Of a stretch of DNA of 64,000 nucleotides, positions 49,347 through 58,820 are shown in pieces. The position numbers were made by a program, and so were the translations under genes. The notes under the pieces were generated by a model. The model searched no databases and was not told where the DNA came from. It saw only the letters and a program-made list of their open reading frames with translations. Origin of the DNA: Hypomesus transpacificus (taxonomy: Eukaryota; Chordata; Actinopteri; Osmeriformes; Osmeridae). How positions within the stretch are numbered: the stretch's first letter is position 1; every line of letters begins with the position of its first letter. The stretch lies in NCBI RefSeq assembly GCF_021917145.1, contig NC_061078.1:9189604-9253603 (forward strand), read 5' to 3'.

Positions 49347-50376
49347 TGACAATTTACACTACCCTGTGATTACCATTGCATGGGTATGGAATGTTACATT
49401 TTGGATATCTAGCTAAATAATGTGCACTTGGTTAAGTATAAATATGTGCAACTACAAATTTGCAGGAGGTGGCTAATACATTCTCACGCAAATACCAAAT
49501 AGTTCTCTCAATTCAATGCACAACCATGGAAAAATGCTTTGCAAGCATTAACTTGACTTTCCTACCCTACTGCAGGTCCTGCTGAGCAATGGGATTGCTT
49601 TCTAAAACACAAACTGCACAAGCCAATCTTTGCATTTGTGTCTTGAAAAGCTATCAAATCATTCACTCACTACAGGAATATAGATTCAGGTAATGGCAGC
49701 ACAGTAATATAACTAAGTGAACTGGTTTAAATTATTGAATACATCTGAGCAAACATAAGGATTAGAATTTGACATTTTGGATATCAAAAATCCAACAACT
49801 TGCTAGCTTGTGCTATACTTTCCTTTATAAACTGTCAAATTATTTGACTGTCTACTCTTTTAGACTTGTATTGCAACTACATAAGGTCGAAGGAAAAAGT
49901 AGTATTTTTAGCACCAAGTGACCCACTTACAGTTGAAACTGTGACACAAGCAACATAGTCGAAAAAATACAAACAACCAAATGGATAATCTTCAGTTTTT
50001 CTATTATTTACATTTAGTCATATTATTGAAGACTGACTAACCAAAAACATCCACCAGTCTGCATTTGAGCTACAGCATTTAGGGCTTTCTTCCAGTTGAA
50101 GTGACATGTAGGCTACTATGAAACAAGACAACAGACAAAAAGGTGATACAGCCAGTCCCAGTAGGCTTAACTAGCTTCCATCACTTCCATCCTTTCTATC
50201 CCAGTTACAGATCAGACCTAAGGTAATGAAAGAAGCTATGTAAGACTGTAGGGACAAGGCACTAAATAATTCTGAATAGAGTTAACCTGGAATCAAATAT
50301 TGCTCCAGTTTGAGTCATTGTCATATCTGTCAACAATAAATAATAACAATCCACTGTATCCATCCATGTGTTCAGT

Positions 50377-53360
50377 TCAGTCTTCATCAGAGCAAGCCGG
50401 TGCGATGGAATAGACTAGGAACAGAAGGTCTGCCCTTACGGGCAACAGAGGGTGGCCTGGCTTCACAACTTCAAAGCCCATGTAGTGGAAAGTTCTGGTA
50501 AGAACGGCTGGAACGCAGACAAAATGGAGTGTCACTGCAGTTTCCACTACATTTGATTATGTATGTCATTATTTTGTAGCATGGGTAAAAGTGTTCAGTA
50601 AACCATTATTACTAGAGCCTGTTTACTGCACTAAATGTTGATAAAAATGCACTCACATCGATCCTCCCTGCTTTTGGAGAACCAAAGAAACACGTGGCTG
50701 ACACCCAACTCCTCCTCTGCAAACTCGAGAAGACTGGTTAGACTGAATAGAGAGAATAGGAAGGGATGAGTGAATCTTAGACTAATCTTCATTTTCATTC
50801 CAATCTACTTATAATGCTGTATTTCCTTCTTCAACAGAACTGATACCTAAATCATTATACAGTTTAAAGTTATTTAAATTGAGAGATGCCCTTTTACACT
50901 AAGTCTTAAAGAGGATCATAATTACATTCTGACTATAAAAATCATTTGCATGTCAAGTCCTTACCCTTCTTTACTACCCTCTGGGAGAGTGCCCTCTGGG
51001 ATTTCCAGGAAGAGGTTATCTGCAGTCACCACCGTCTTCCAGCATGCACTATGGCGCTCGCTCAGCCAGTAGTTAAAGTATAGGATGGGAAAGACTCCAT
51101 GCACAGAAGTCACCTGAGTCACCGTCAACCTACCATCCTGAAGAAAGTCACAATTTATTACCCACAAATATTATTCATTATTGGTAACATCCTTTTTATT
51201 ATGTTTTGTATTCTTTGTATTCAACTAGGCACGTGATTGGGATTGCCAATATGCTTAATCTTTTCAAAACAATGATGATTGATGATGATCATTTGATCAA
51301 TGTTCCACTTCAGAGACAAATCACATGAATCAATTATTCTGAACCAATTATCCTACTTGAGGTCTCTTATTTAGTTACTCTTCTCTTACGCAGTCACCCA
51401 TGTTTTACATTACAATTCCCGTGCTTCAAAGCTGTCTGAGGGTGCCAATCAAGTAATGGAATGCTAAACCTTGGATTTATATAATGTGGTTTAGTTTCTT
51501 TCTAGGCCAGATTATCTTGAATGCCAGATATAGTGACCCATATTCCCCAATACACATGCAAAACACTATTTGACTCAATTTTCATTGATGGACACAAGGA
51601 CTTCCAATTCTTATAAGCATTCATTTGTAATGGAATTGTATTTTAAGTTTTTAACATTTACCCAACCTATGGGTTTGCTTGACTACATTTTTTTATAAAA
51701 TGTTACACCAAGCTATAAAAAAGACACATGTAAAGAAATGTACATTGTGGAGGAGCTTTTGGAGAGGGGGATCCCTTCCAGTCCCTCGCCCACCCGGGAT
51801 CTTCAGCTGTGGGTGAGGGACATCAGGAGCACCACAGAGGCCCCGGGGCCTCTTCTTTGGGGAAGCAAATGTTGGCCTTAAGCAACAACGCCACAGGGCT
51901 GGAATGACAATAAAGAGTAGACATCAGGCCTAGAATAGATTTGGTCTCTGATCATAGATTGTAAATGGCAACAATAAGTGTTCCCTGCTTTTCATCTGTT
52001 AACATTTTACTGGTAAGAGGTCCAGTCATTGTTTGATTTATCCTTTTAACTGATTTTGACTTAGGACGATTTGTTTATGAAATATGTAAATATAAAAAAA
52101 AGCTTGATGTTTCTTTTCATGGTCTAAATTCTCTTCAATCAGAAACATCTTGGTCATTTTAAAGCTTTAACAGACAAGTGGATTTGAGTCAGGAATTAGG
52201 ACTTTCATGTATTCATTTAGACTTACCATAGGCTAAAAATGCATTATACCAACACCCAATGCAACAACATAGGTATAGTTGGTAATTATGCATTCAGGAG
52301 TAGATTCATTATTAGGAATGTCTGTGCAGCAGAATGTCAGCAACTTTCACCCACACACTGTAGCAATGGTTGGGAAACATGCATCCTAAGATTATACAAA
52401 ACTTCCAAGGAACGGAGTAGACCCAAATACTTTAATTAGTTCTAAAAAAAATTCATAATTTACATCGTGCAGAGTGAGTAGGGGATTTTTCCACTGTTGA
52501 ACAAGAGCGGTTTTGAAGTGTCTTATATAACGTCCTCTTGGGAGCATTCGCATAGAGCAGCGGTTGTGTAACAGAGCGAGATCGGGTGGCAGAGATTGTG
52601 CTGAGACATTAGTTCTCCTATGACCTTTCTCTGCGCAAGACTATAGTCTTATAATTATGTAGGGTAGATTTTCTTGAGAAACGTCATATTTTGGACAGAG
52701 TGAGTTTGAATGAATAAAGTGGTTGGTTTTTCTTAAAAATCGCATACATATGTCTTTATTGACATTGAGTCTGAGAGGTGTGTTTATGTTCTTTTATTAT
52801 TGTATAACTTCCTTCCGCCCTATCTCTTCTAGGCCTACTATGTTTGCAAATGTGAAGCCATTCAAATGCAAGAAATTGATTAGCTAAGTTCAAGTTCAAT
52901 GCATTCGACAAGGCTTTTAAAATAAGACCAATTTGTTTTTCATATTCCATTTTATATTCAATTTCTATGTGTCTTACAACATAATGTAGCCTATAATAAA
53001 CAACATAACATCAACCATGTGTTGAACATATGTAACAAATAGGCTATCCTTGTCTGGCACTTTTTGGAGCCTTATTGGAGCTATTATAGATAATATAGCC
53101 TATGCTAGCTGTAATAGCTAGCTATAATATATCATATAAGCTAGGCCGATATTACATTAGCATACCTCAACGTCCATTAGGCCAACCAATTAATCGTTTT
53201 AAAATGGTGTTGACAATATGAACTTTTGCAAATCAAACAGTTCTGGTGGCATTAATGGTGAATTCTACTATCAATAGGAAGTTTTGGTGATACCTGTTCA
53301 ACACGTCTAAGACATCCATTTGTGGTATGCAAAGTCTTACCTTTCCTCAGTAGCCAGCAT
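50377..53360 (-). CDS. oaz2: Ornithine decarboxylase antizyme, OAZ2 type, read through a +1 frameshift
   Basis: Five exons on the minus strand: 53341-53360, 51744-51898, 50965-51137, 50657-50742 and 50377-50507. ORF1 (31 codons) starts MLATEES, ends APGPLWCS and stops at TGA 51823-51825. Skipping one base continues in the +1 frame from Asp codon 51824-51822, giving about 187 aa (human OAZ2 is 189). The body shows LTVTQ, LFLEIPEGTLPEGSKEG, LLEFAEEELGVSHVFLWFSK, GFEVVKPGHPLLP and a C-terminal SDED. The SDED end and LTVTQ favour OAZ2 over OAZ1. Antizyme binds ornithine decarboxylase monomers, sends them to the 26S proteasome without ubiquitin and blocks polyamine uptake. Polyamines raise the frameshift, closing a feedback loop. 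All phases close only if the frameshift is applied. Exon 1 holds 20 coding bases and was placed by phase and donor; it is the least certain exon. Confidence 0.93.
51770..51821 (-). promoter_or_regulatory. Frameshift-stimulating RNA pseudoknot
   Basis: It starts right after TGA on the minus strand. Stem 1: GTCCCTC (51821-51815) pairs exactly with GAGGGAC (51787-51781), extended inward by ACCCAC against GTGGG-type bases (51814-51809 with about 51794-51789). The loop contains GATCCC (51801-51796), which can pair with GGGATC just downstream (51775-51770) as stem 2. This layout is the known vertebrate antizyme pseudoknot. Pairing was derived by eye, not by folding software. Confidence 0.85.
51821..51835 (-). 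promoter_or_regulatory. Programmed +1 ribosomal frameshift site
   Basis: On the minus strand the codons run CTG TGG TGC TCC TGA T. TCC-TGA-T is the conserved antizyme shift site, where the ribosome pauses at UGA with UCC in the P site and slips forward one base to read GAU. The upstream LWCS codons match the 5' stimulator of vertebrate antizymes. Confidence 0.95.
51899..53340 (-). other. oaz2 intron 1
   Basis: A 1.4 kb intron separating the 20-base first coding stretch from the frameshift exon. AT-rich, with TAGC words at 53100-53150 near its 5' end. No other feature recognised. Confidence 0.55.
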
Positions 53361-53780
53361 TATTTTCAAAAAATGAACAGCAATGTCCCTACAACCGAAA
53401 CAATAGCCTAACTAATAGCAAAAGTTCGACAGACAAATTCACCATCCGTGAGGTGCACACGATGTGCACACAATGACTTATCTTTCAGACAAGTGGAGGA
53501 GAGGAGAAAGGCTATGAAGAGAGGATAGACAGCGTTAAATCCAGAACATAACCTACAGCCACAACAGAGTATGTGCCTGGTCTATTTAAATCGTTCATGC
53601 TTACTTTCAGGCGCATGCGCTAACACGTCATTATCGCTGGACGTTGTTTTTCCGATCACCAAATTATACAGTAGCCTAACAAATGTCCCCTAAAATCTAT
53701 AATTAGCATTACAGCATTTTTACCACTTTACCTACTGTGTGTAGCACAGATTTTAACTGCGGAGACCTCACCGGTGTGGA
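53361..53780 (-). promoter_or_regulatory. oaz2 5' UTR and promoter with an NRF1-type site
   Basis: Upstream of the antizyme start on the minus strand. The palindrome GCGCATGCGC at 53611-53620 is a perfect core for nuclear respiratory factor 1, and a CRE-like half site TGACGT (minus strand, 53624-53629) lies next to it. A TATTTAAA word sits at about 53583-53590. The transcription start is probably between the NRF1 site and the start codon. Confidence 0.55.
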
Positions 53781-53909
53781 ACGGAGGGGAAATCAGTTTC
53801 ATATTCGAGGTTCAACAGACATTCATATTCGTATCTCCGTTCAGGTTCCGCGTCTTATTTAGGGACCGGGGGAAAATAATAGAACAGTGTTGACAGTCCG
53901 AATGTTTGT

Positions 53910-54672
53910 TCAATATCTTTGTCAAAATCGACCATACAAACTTCAAACTTCTTGCAAATTCTTCTACTACTGACTGACCAATTTGTCCGACCTTTGGTTT
54001 TGCGATAATGTTGAATATTGATTAACCCATAGCCAATACATCAATAAAAACATACATTTTCCGGTATTTAATCTGTATCATTGTCAAAAATGACCACAGA
54101 AACCACAAACTTGTTTCACATTCTTCTATTACTATCTGACCAAGTTGTCCAAACTTTGGTTTGGTGATAAAGTTGATCATTGATTAATCCATAGCCAACA
54201 AGTCAATAAAAACACCAATATTTCAGTATTTCGTCAATATCTATGTCAAAAATGAACATATAACCTTCAGACCTGTTTCCCATTCGTCTACTACCAGCTG
54301 ACCAATTTGTCCGGGCTTTGGTTTGTGATTAAGATGATTATTGATTAACCCATAGCCAATAAATCAATAAAAAGACACATTTTCCAGTATTTCATCAATA
54401 TCTTTGTCAAACATGAACATAAGAACTTCAGACTTGTTTCACATTCTTCTACTCCTAGTTGACCAAGTTGTCCAACCATTTGTTTGTTGAAGAAGTTGAT
54501 TATTGATTAACCCATAGCCTATAAGTCAATAAAAACCCCAATATTTCAGTGTTTCATCAATATCTTTGTCAAAAATGATCATTGAACCTTCAGACCTGTT
54601 TCATATTATTCTACTACTAGCTGACCAGGTTGTCCAAGCTTTGGTTTGGTGATAAAGACGATTATTGATTAA
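53910..54672. repeat. Tandem satellite, ~162-bp unit, about 4.7 copies
   Basis: Units begin at about 53910, 54072, 54234, 54395 and 54557 with a (T)CAATATCTTTGTCAAAAATGA-like word. Each continues through CATTCTTCTACTACTAGCTG, TTTGGTTTGGTGATAA and TTGATTAACCCATAGCC. Spacing is 161-162 bp. The last unit breaks off after GATTATTGATTAACC and runs straight into the minisatellite. Copies are visibly diverged (my estimate is 80-90% identity), so it is not recent. No coding frame. Confidence 0.9.
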
Positions 54673-56171
54673 CCTGGGAAGCACCTAGGCTGTTAAGCAC
54701 CTGGGAAGCACCTAGGAAGCACCTGGGAAGCACCTGGGAAGCACCTGGGAAGCAGCCTGGAAGCATCTAGGCTGTTAAGCACCTAAGAAGCACCTGGGAA
54801 GCACCTGGGAAGCACCTAGGCTGTTAAGTACCTTGGAAGCACCTTTGAAGCACCTAGGCTGTTAAGCCCCTGGGAAGCACCTGGGATCACCTAGGCTGTT
54901 AAGCCCCTGTTAAGCTCCTGGGAAGCATCTGAGAAACACATGGGAAGCACCTGGGAAGCACCTGGGAAGCATATGGGCAGCACCTTGGCTGTTAAGCTCC
55001 TGGGAAGCACCTGGGAAGCACCTTAGCTGTTAAGGGCCTGGGAAGCACCTGGGAAGCAGCTGGGAAGCAGCTGGGAAGCAGCTTGGAAGTACCTAGGCTC
55101 TTAAACACCTGGGAAGCACCTGGGAAGCACCTAGGCTCGGAAGCACGTGGGAAGCACATAGGCTTTTAAGCACCTGGGAAGCACCTGGGAAGCACCTAGG
55201 CTGTTAAGCACCTAGGAAGCACCTGGGAGGCACCTAGGCTGTTAAGCACCTGGGAAGCACCTAGGCTGTTAAGCACCTGGGAAGCACCTAGGCTGTTAAG
55301 CACCTAGGAAGCACCTGGGAGGCACCTAGGCTGTTAAGCACCTGGGAAGCACCTGGGAGGCACCTAGGCTGTTAAGCACCTGGGAAGCACCTGGGAGGCA
55401 CCTAGGCTGTTAAGCACCTGGGAAGCACCTGGGAAGCTCATGGGAAGCACCTGGGATCACCTAGGCTGTTAAGCCCCTGGGAAGCACCTGGGAAGCACTT
55501 AGGCTGGGAAGCAGCTGGGAAGCACCTGGGAAGCACCTAGGCTGTTAAGCACCTGGGAAGCACCCGTGAAGCACCTGGGAAGCACCTGGGAAGCACATGG
55601 TAAGCACCTAGATTGTTAAGCTCCTTTGAAGCACCTGGGAAACACCTGGGAAGCATCTAGGCTGTTAAGCACCTGGGAAGCACATGGGAAGCACATGGGA
55701 AGCACCTAAGCTGTTAAGCACCTGGGAAGCACCTGGGAAGCACCTGGGAAGCCCCTGGGAAGCCCCTGGGAAGCACATGGTAAGCACCTAGATTGTTAAG
55801 CTCCTTTGAAGCACCTGGGAAACACCTGGGAAGCACCTAGGCTGTTAAGCACCTGGGAAGCACATGGGAAGCACATGGGAAGCACATGGGAAGCACCTAA
55901 GCTGTTAAGCACCTGGGAAGCACCTGGGAAGCCCCTGGGAAGCCCCTGGGAAGCCCCTGGGAAGCCCCTGCGAAGCACCTGGGAAGCACCTGGGAAGCAC
56001 CTGGGAAGCACATAAGCTGTTAGCCACCTGGGAAGCACCTGGGAAGCACCTGGGAAGCACCTGGGAAGCACCTGGGAAGCACCTGGGAAGCACATGGGCT
56101 ATTAAGCCCCCGGGAAGCACCTAGGCTGGGAAGCACCTGGGAAGCACCTGGGAAGCACTTGGGAAGCACTT
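54673..56171. repeat. Minisatellite, 11-bp GGGAAGCACCT unit with 16-bp spacer variants
   Basis: About 1.5 kb built from the 11-mer GGGAAGCACCT interspersed with a 16-bp variant, AGGCTGTTAAGCACCT. A larger duplication is visible: the block from about 55591 repeats at an offset of exactly 180 bp (55771), including the rare word GGTAAGCACCTAGATTG. Another short higher-order unit with GGGAGGCACCTAGGC repeats between 55205 and 55430. Because 11 is not a multiple of 3, tight runs stay open in several frames and give artificial repeat peptides. Confidence 0.95.
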
Positions 56172-56250
56172 GAACCCTATTAGGTTTGAAAAACCATCAG
56201 TAAAAAAGTAATTTAATTTATTGATACAAAGATATTTTGGCAATGTAGAT

Positions 56251-57502
56251 ATTTACATTGCCACTGCTACGCTGACGACACGCAGCTGTACCTGTCATTC
56301 CCTCCGACCGATCCGGGGATCTCAGCTAGGATTGAGGCCTGCCTCGCAGACATCTCCGCCTGGATGACTGAGCACCACCTCCAGCTGAACCTTGCCAAAA
56401 CGGAACTTCTCATCATCCCGGCCAAACCCTCCATCTCCCATGACTTCTCAATCACCCTGGGATCTGCGACGGTGACCCCCTCATCCTCTGCCAGGAACCT
56501 TGGGGTTACCATGGATGACGAGCTCTCCCTCACGGCCCACATTGCTGCGGTCTCCCGGTCGTGTAGATTCACCCTCTACAACATCCGGAAGATCAGGAGA
56601 TACCTGTCTGAGCACTCCACCCAGCTGCTTGTCCAAGCACTTGTCCTCTCCAAGTTGGACTACTGCAACTCGCTGCTCGCCGGTCTCCCATCATGCGCAA
56701 CCCGCCCTCTTCAGAGGATTCAGAACGCAGCGGCCCGTCTGGTCTACAATCTACCCAGACGCTCCCACGTTACCCCGCTCCTCATCTCCCTCCACTGGCT
56801 ACCCATAACGGCCCGCATCAGATTCAAGACCCTGGTTCTGACCTTCCGAGCAGTGAACGGGACTGCGCCCGACTACATCAAGTCTCTCCTGCAGCCTTAC
56901 ACCCCCACCCGCCACCTACGGTCTTCTTCAGACAACCGCCTGGTGGTCCCACCTCTCAAGACCGCCCGGTCCCAGCACAAGCTCTTCTCCTGCCTGGCAC
57001 CCCAGTGGTGGAATCAACTCCCCACCTCCATCAGAGACACGGACTGTCTCTCCACCTTCAAGAGAAGGCTCAAGACACACTTGTTCCGGGAGTACAATGG
57101 TACTTAGGAATGGTTTGCTGAACCCAACGCTAGTTTCCTCAAGGTTCACAATGACTCTTGCTTAGACTGTTGCTCTTGTTGGTTAGTGGTAGCTGATTTA
57201 AACTGTTGTATTCTTTTTTAGTTAATCCTATTTTTATTGCTTTCCTACAGGTACACCTGCACTTAGAGATTAATGTTGTGTAATTTTTAACTTGTTTAAC
57301 TACATGCTCTTATGGTTTCTTCCCTTTAGCACTATTTTTTGGTTGTTCACAATATGTACTTCTTGTTTTTCACTACCCGCAATGCTGTGGGGCTATCTTG
57401 TTGTTATTATCAGTGACCTATGCAGTTTGTGAAGCTCTCTCTTGGAAGTCGCTTTGGATAAAAGCGTCTGCTAAATGAATACATGTAAATGTAAATTTAC
57501 AT
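56251..57502 (+). mobile_element. L2 LINE, 5'-truncated, with possible target duplication
   Basis: A sense-strand L2 insertion starting inside reverse transcriptase motif C and running to a 3' tail with GGATAAAAGCGTCTGCTAAA and an ATGTAAAT repeat. The octamer ATTTACAT occurs at both borders (56251-56258 and 57495-57502). It may be the target duplication, although the tail repeat has similar sequence. It lies 80 bp downstream of the minisatellite. Confidence 0.85.
56261..57107 (+). pseudogene. L2 ORF2 C-terminal fragment
   Basis: The frame is open from [10 protein letters not shown] at the left border (56264 onward) to the stop at 57107 with no interruption. It contains the same ordered C-terminal blocks as the LINE at the window start (LSKLDYCNSLLAGLP, LHWLPITAR, FSCLAPQWWNQLP, FKRRLKTHLF), but the DNA is much more GC-rich and clearly from a different L2 subfamily. 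It lacks the endonuclease and most of the polymerase, so it cannot act alone. Confidence 0.88.
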
Positions 57503-57639
57503 AAATACACCCTTTTCAGCCATTTTGAATTGCATTTATTATTCCATGTCACCCTATATAAAGACATCAATTATATACATGTGTACGTTTCTAATCATTT
57601 GGATCTTTGGTTTAATAGTCAAGGCATTTTAAAGATTTC

Positions 57640-58000
57640 CCCAAGTTTTCACTGTATAGGAAAATACATCATGGCAGACCTTATGGGTCCTCAGACTTTT
57701 TCGTTCCCCATGAGAAATCAGGCGTGTACACCAAGTTTCAGAAAAATTGGAGCAATGGGGTGGAAATGCTATCACTTTGAACATCGGACTTTAGGGCGTG
57801 GCCTGTGGCGCCCCTACAGTCAAAGTTGTCCCATATTTGGTGTGGGGGTACCCACTTGGATGTAGTATCAATGTGCCAAATTAGAAAATGTGTTACCAAT
57901 AATATGTTGAGTTATTGTGGCGCAAGTAGAAGAAGATCAATAATAATAATAATAATAAAACTAACAAATACAAATGGTTCCCTCCCACCGGAGGAACCCT
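57640..58000. repeat. Probable dispersed repeat ending in a hairpin
   Basis: A segment whose style (CCAAGTTTCAGAAAAATTGG, GGGCGTGGCCTGTGGCGCCC, then an (AAT)n run at 57939-57957 and a terminal GGTTCCCTCCcaccGGAGGAACC-type hairpin near 57974-57996) resembles dispersed non-coding repeats I recall from fish genomes. No coding frame. Classification is uncertain. Confidence 0.45.
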
Positions 58001-58519
58001 AATGAAAGAATGATATTTCACCTGGCTAGAACTACTTTACACTTTCCCCTGTGCTGATTGATATGACTGACTGAAATTATGTTAGCAGTCATTTTATGCC
58101 AAGGCCCAGCAAGCTTTGCAAACACAAAATGTATGTCGCTCCCAATATTGTTGGCCAAGTTTAATCTATACATCAGTTTTTTACTCTGAGAACACAGGGG
58201 GAACATTTCCCTGGAGGCCTGAGGAAAGGGGTCCCCCCCTGTATATTACAGCCTGATGATTTTGTACGCAAAACAGTGATGCTGGTGGTACACACTACAT
58301 TACTAGTGTGTGTCTAGGGTCACTAGATGGATTAGCACTAGCTGTTACAGACCCTGAAAACAGGGACTGACGAACGATTGATTGCAATACAACTTACTAC
58401 TACTGTATTTGTGTGCAAATTAACTAACCAACATCAATAAATGTACCTAAAGCTCAAGGAAAGTAGGTAGATTATATAAATCACATTAAAACTTAACCAA
58501 GCAGCAAGAGAAAACGTCA
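58001..58519. other. Intergenic sequence
   Basis: About 500 bp. I see no gene or repeat apart from a short perfect hairpin at 58291-58312 (ACACACTA, then TAGTGTGT). Confidence 0.5.
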
Positions 58520-58820
58520 TGATTTCCCGCATGCGCAAGAAAGGGAGAAGAGGGGAACTGAATTGTCCAGAACACCGGCAAGAAAGGGTTAATCTTTATG
58601 GAGGGATGTTGAGTGGACAGTCAGAATTTAAATAATGACTTACTAAGTGATCTGACAGCCCACCTTTACATCTTATCACCTCAAGTGGAATGTCTGAGCA
58701 TTGGTGGGAGCTTCAGATGGTGCATATAAGACGGAAATGGCGAGGGAGGGGAGAAGTTACCACATTAATGTGTCATAGAAAAGGAGTCAAGAAAAGAATA
58801 CAACAGAATACAACAGATAG
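58520..58820 (+). promoter_or_regulatory. Candidate promoter and first exon of an unrecognised transcript
   Basis: Within 300 bp there is an NRF1-like CGCATGCGCA (58529-58538), an inverted CCAAT (ATTGG near 58700-58704), a TATAAG word (58725-58730), a purine-rich stretch that could be a 5' leader, and a consensus-like donor (GATAG followed by GTAACT) at 58820/58821. No coding exon follows that I can recognise, so this may start a non-coding RNA or a gene outside the window, or it may be chance. Confidence 0.3.

Noticed and set aside
53910-54672. CRISPR-like array
   Set aside because: Contiguous 162-bp diverged units without unique spacers, in a vertebrate genome. A satellite explains it fully.
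55796-56120. Open frames on both strands encoding repeated CFPGASQVLPR-like or WEAPGKHLGST-like peptides
   Set aside because: They are translations of the 11-bp minisatellite, whose period is not a multiple of three and whose unit lacks stops, so all frames stay open over tight runs. No flanking gene structure.
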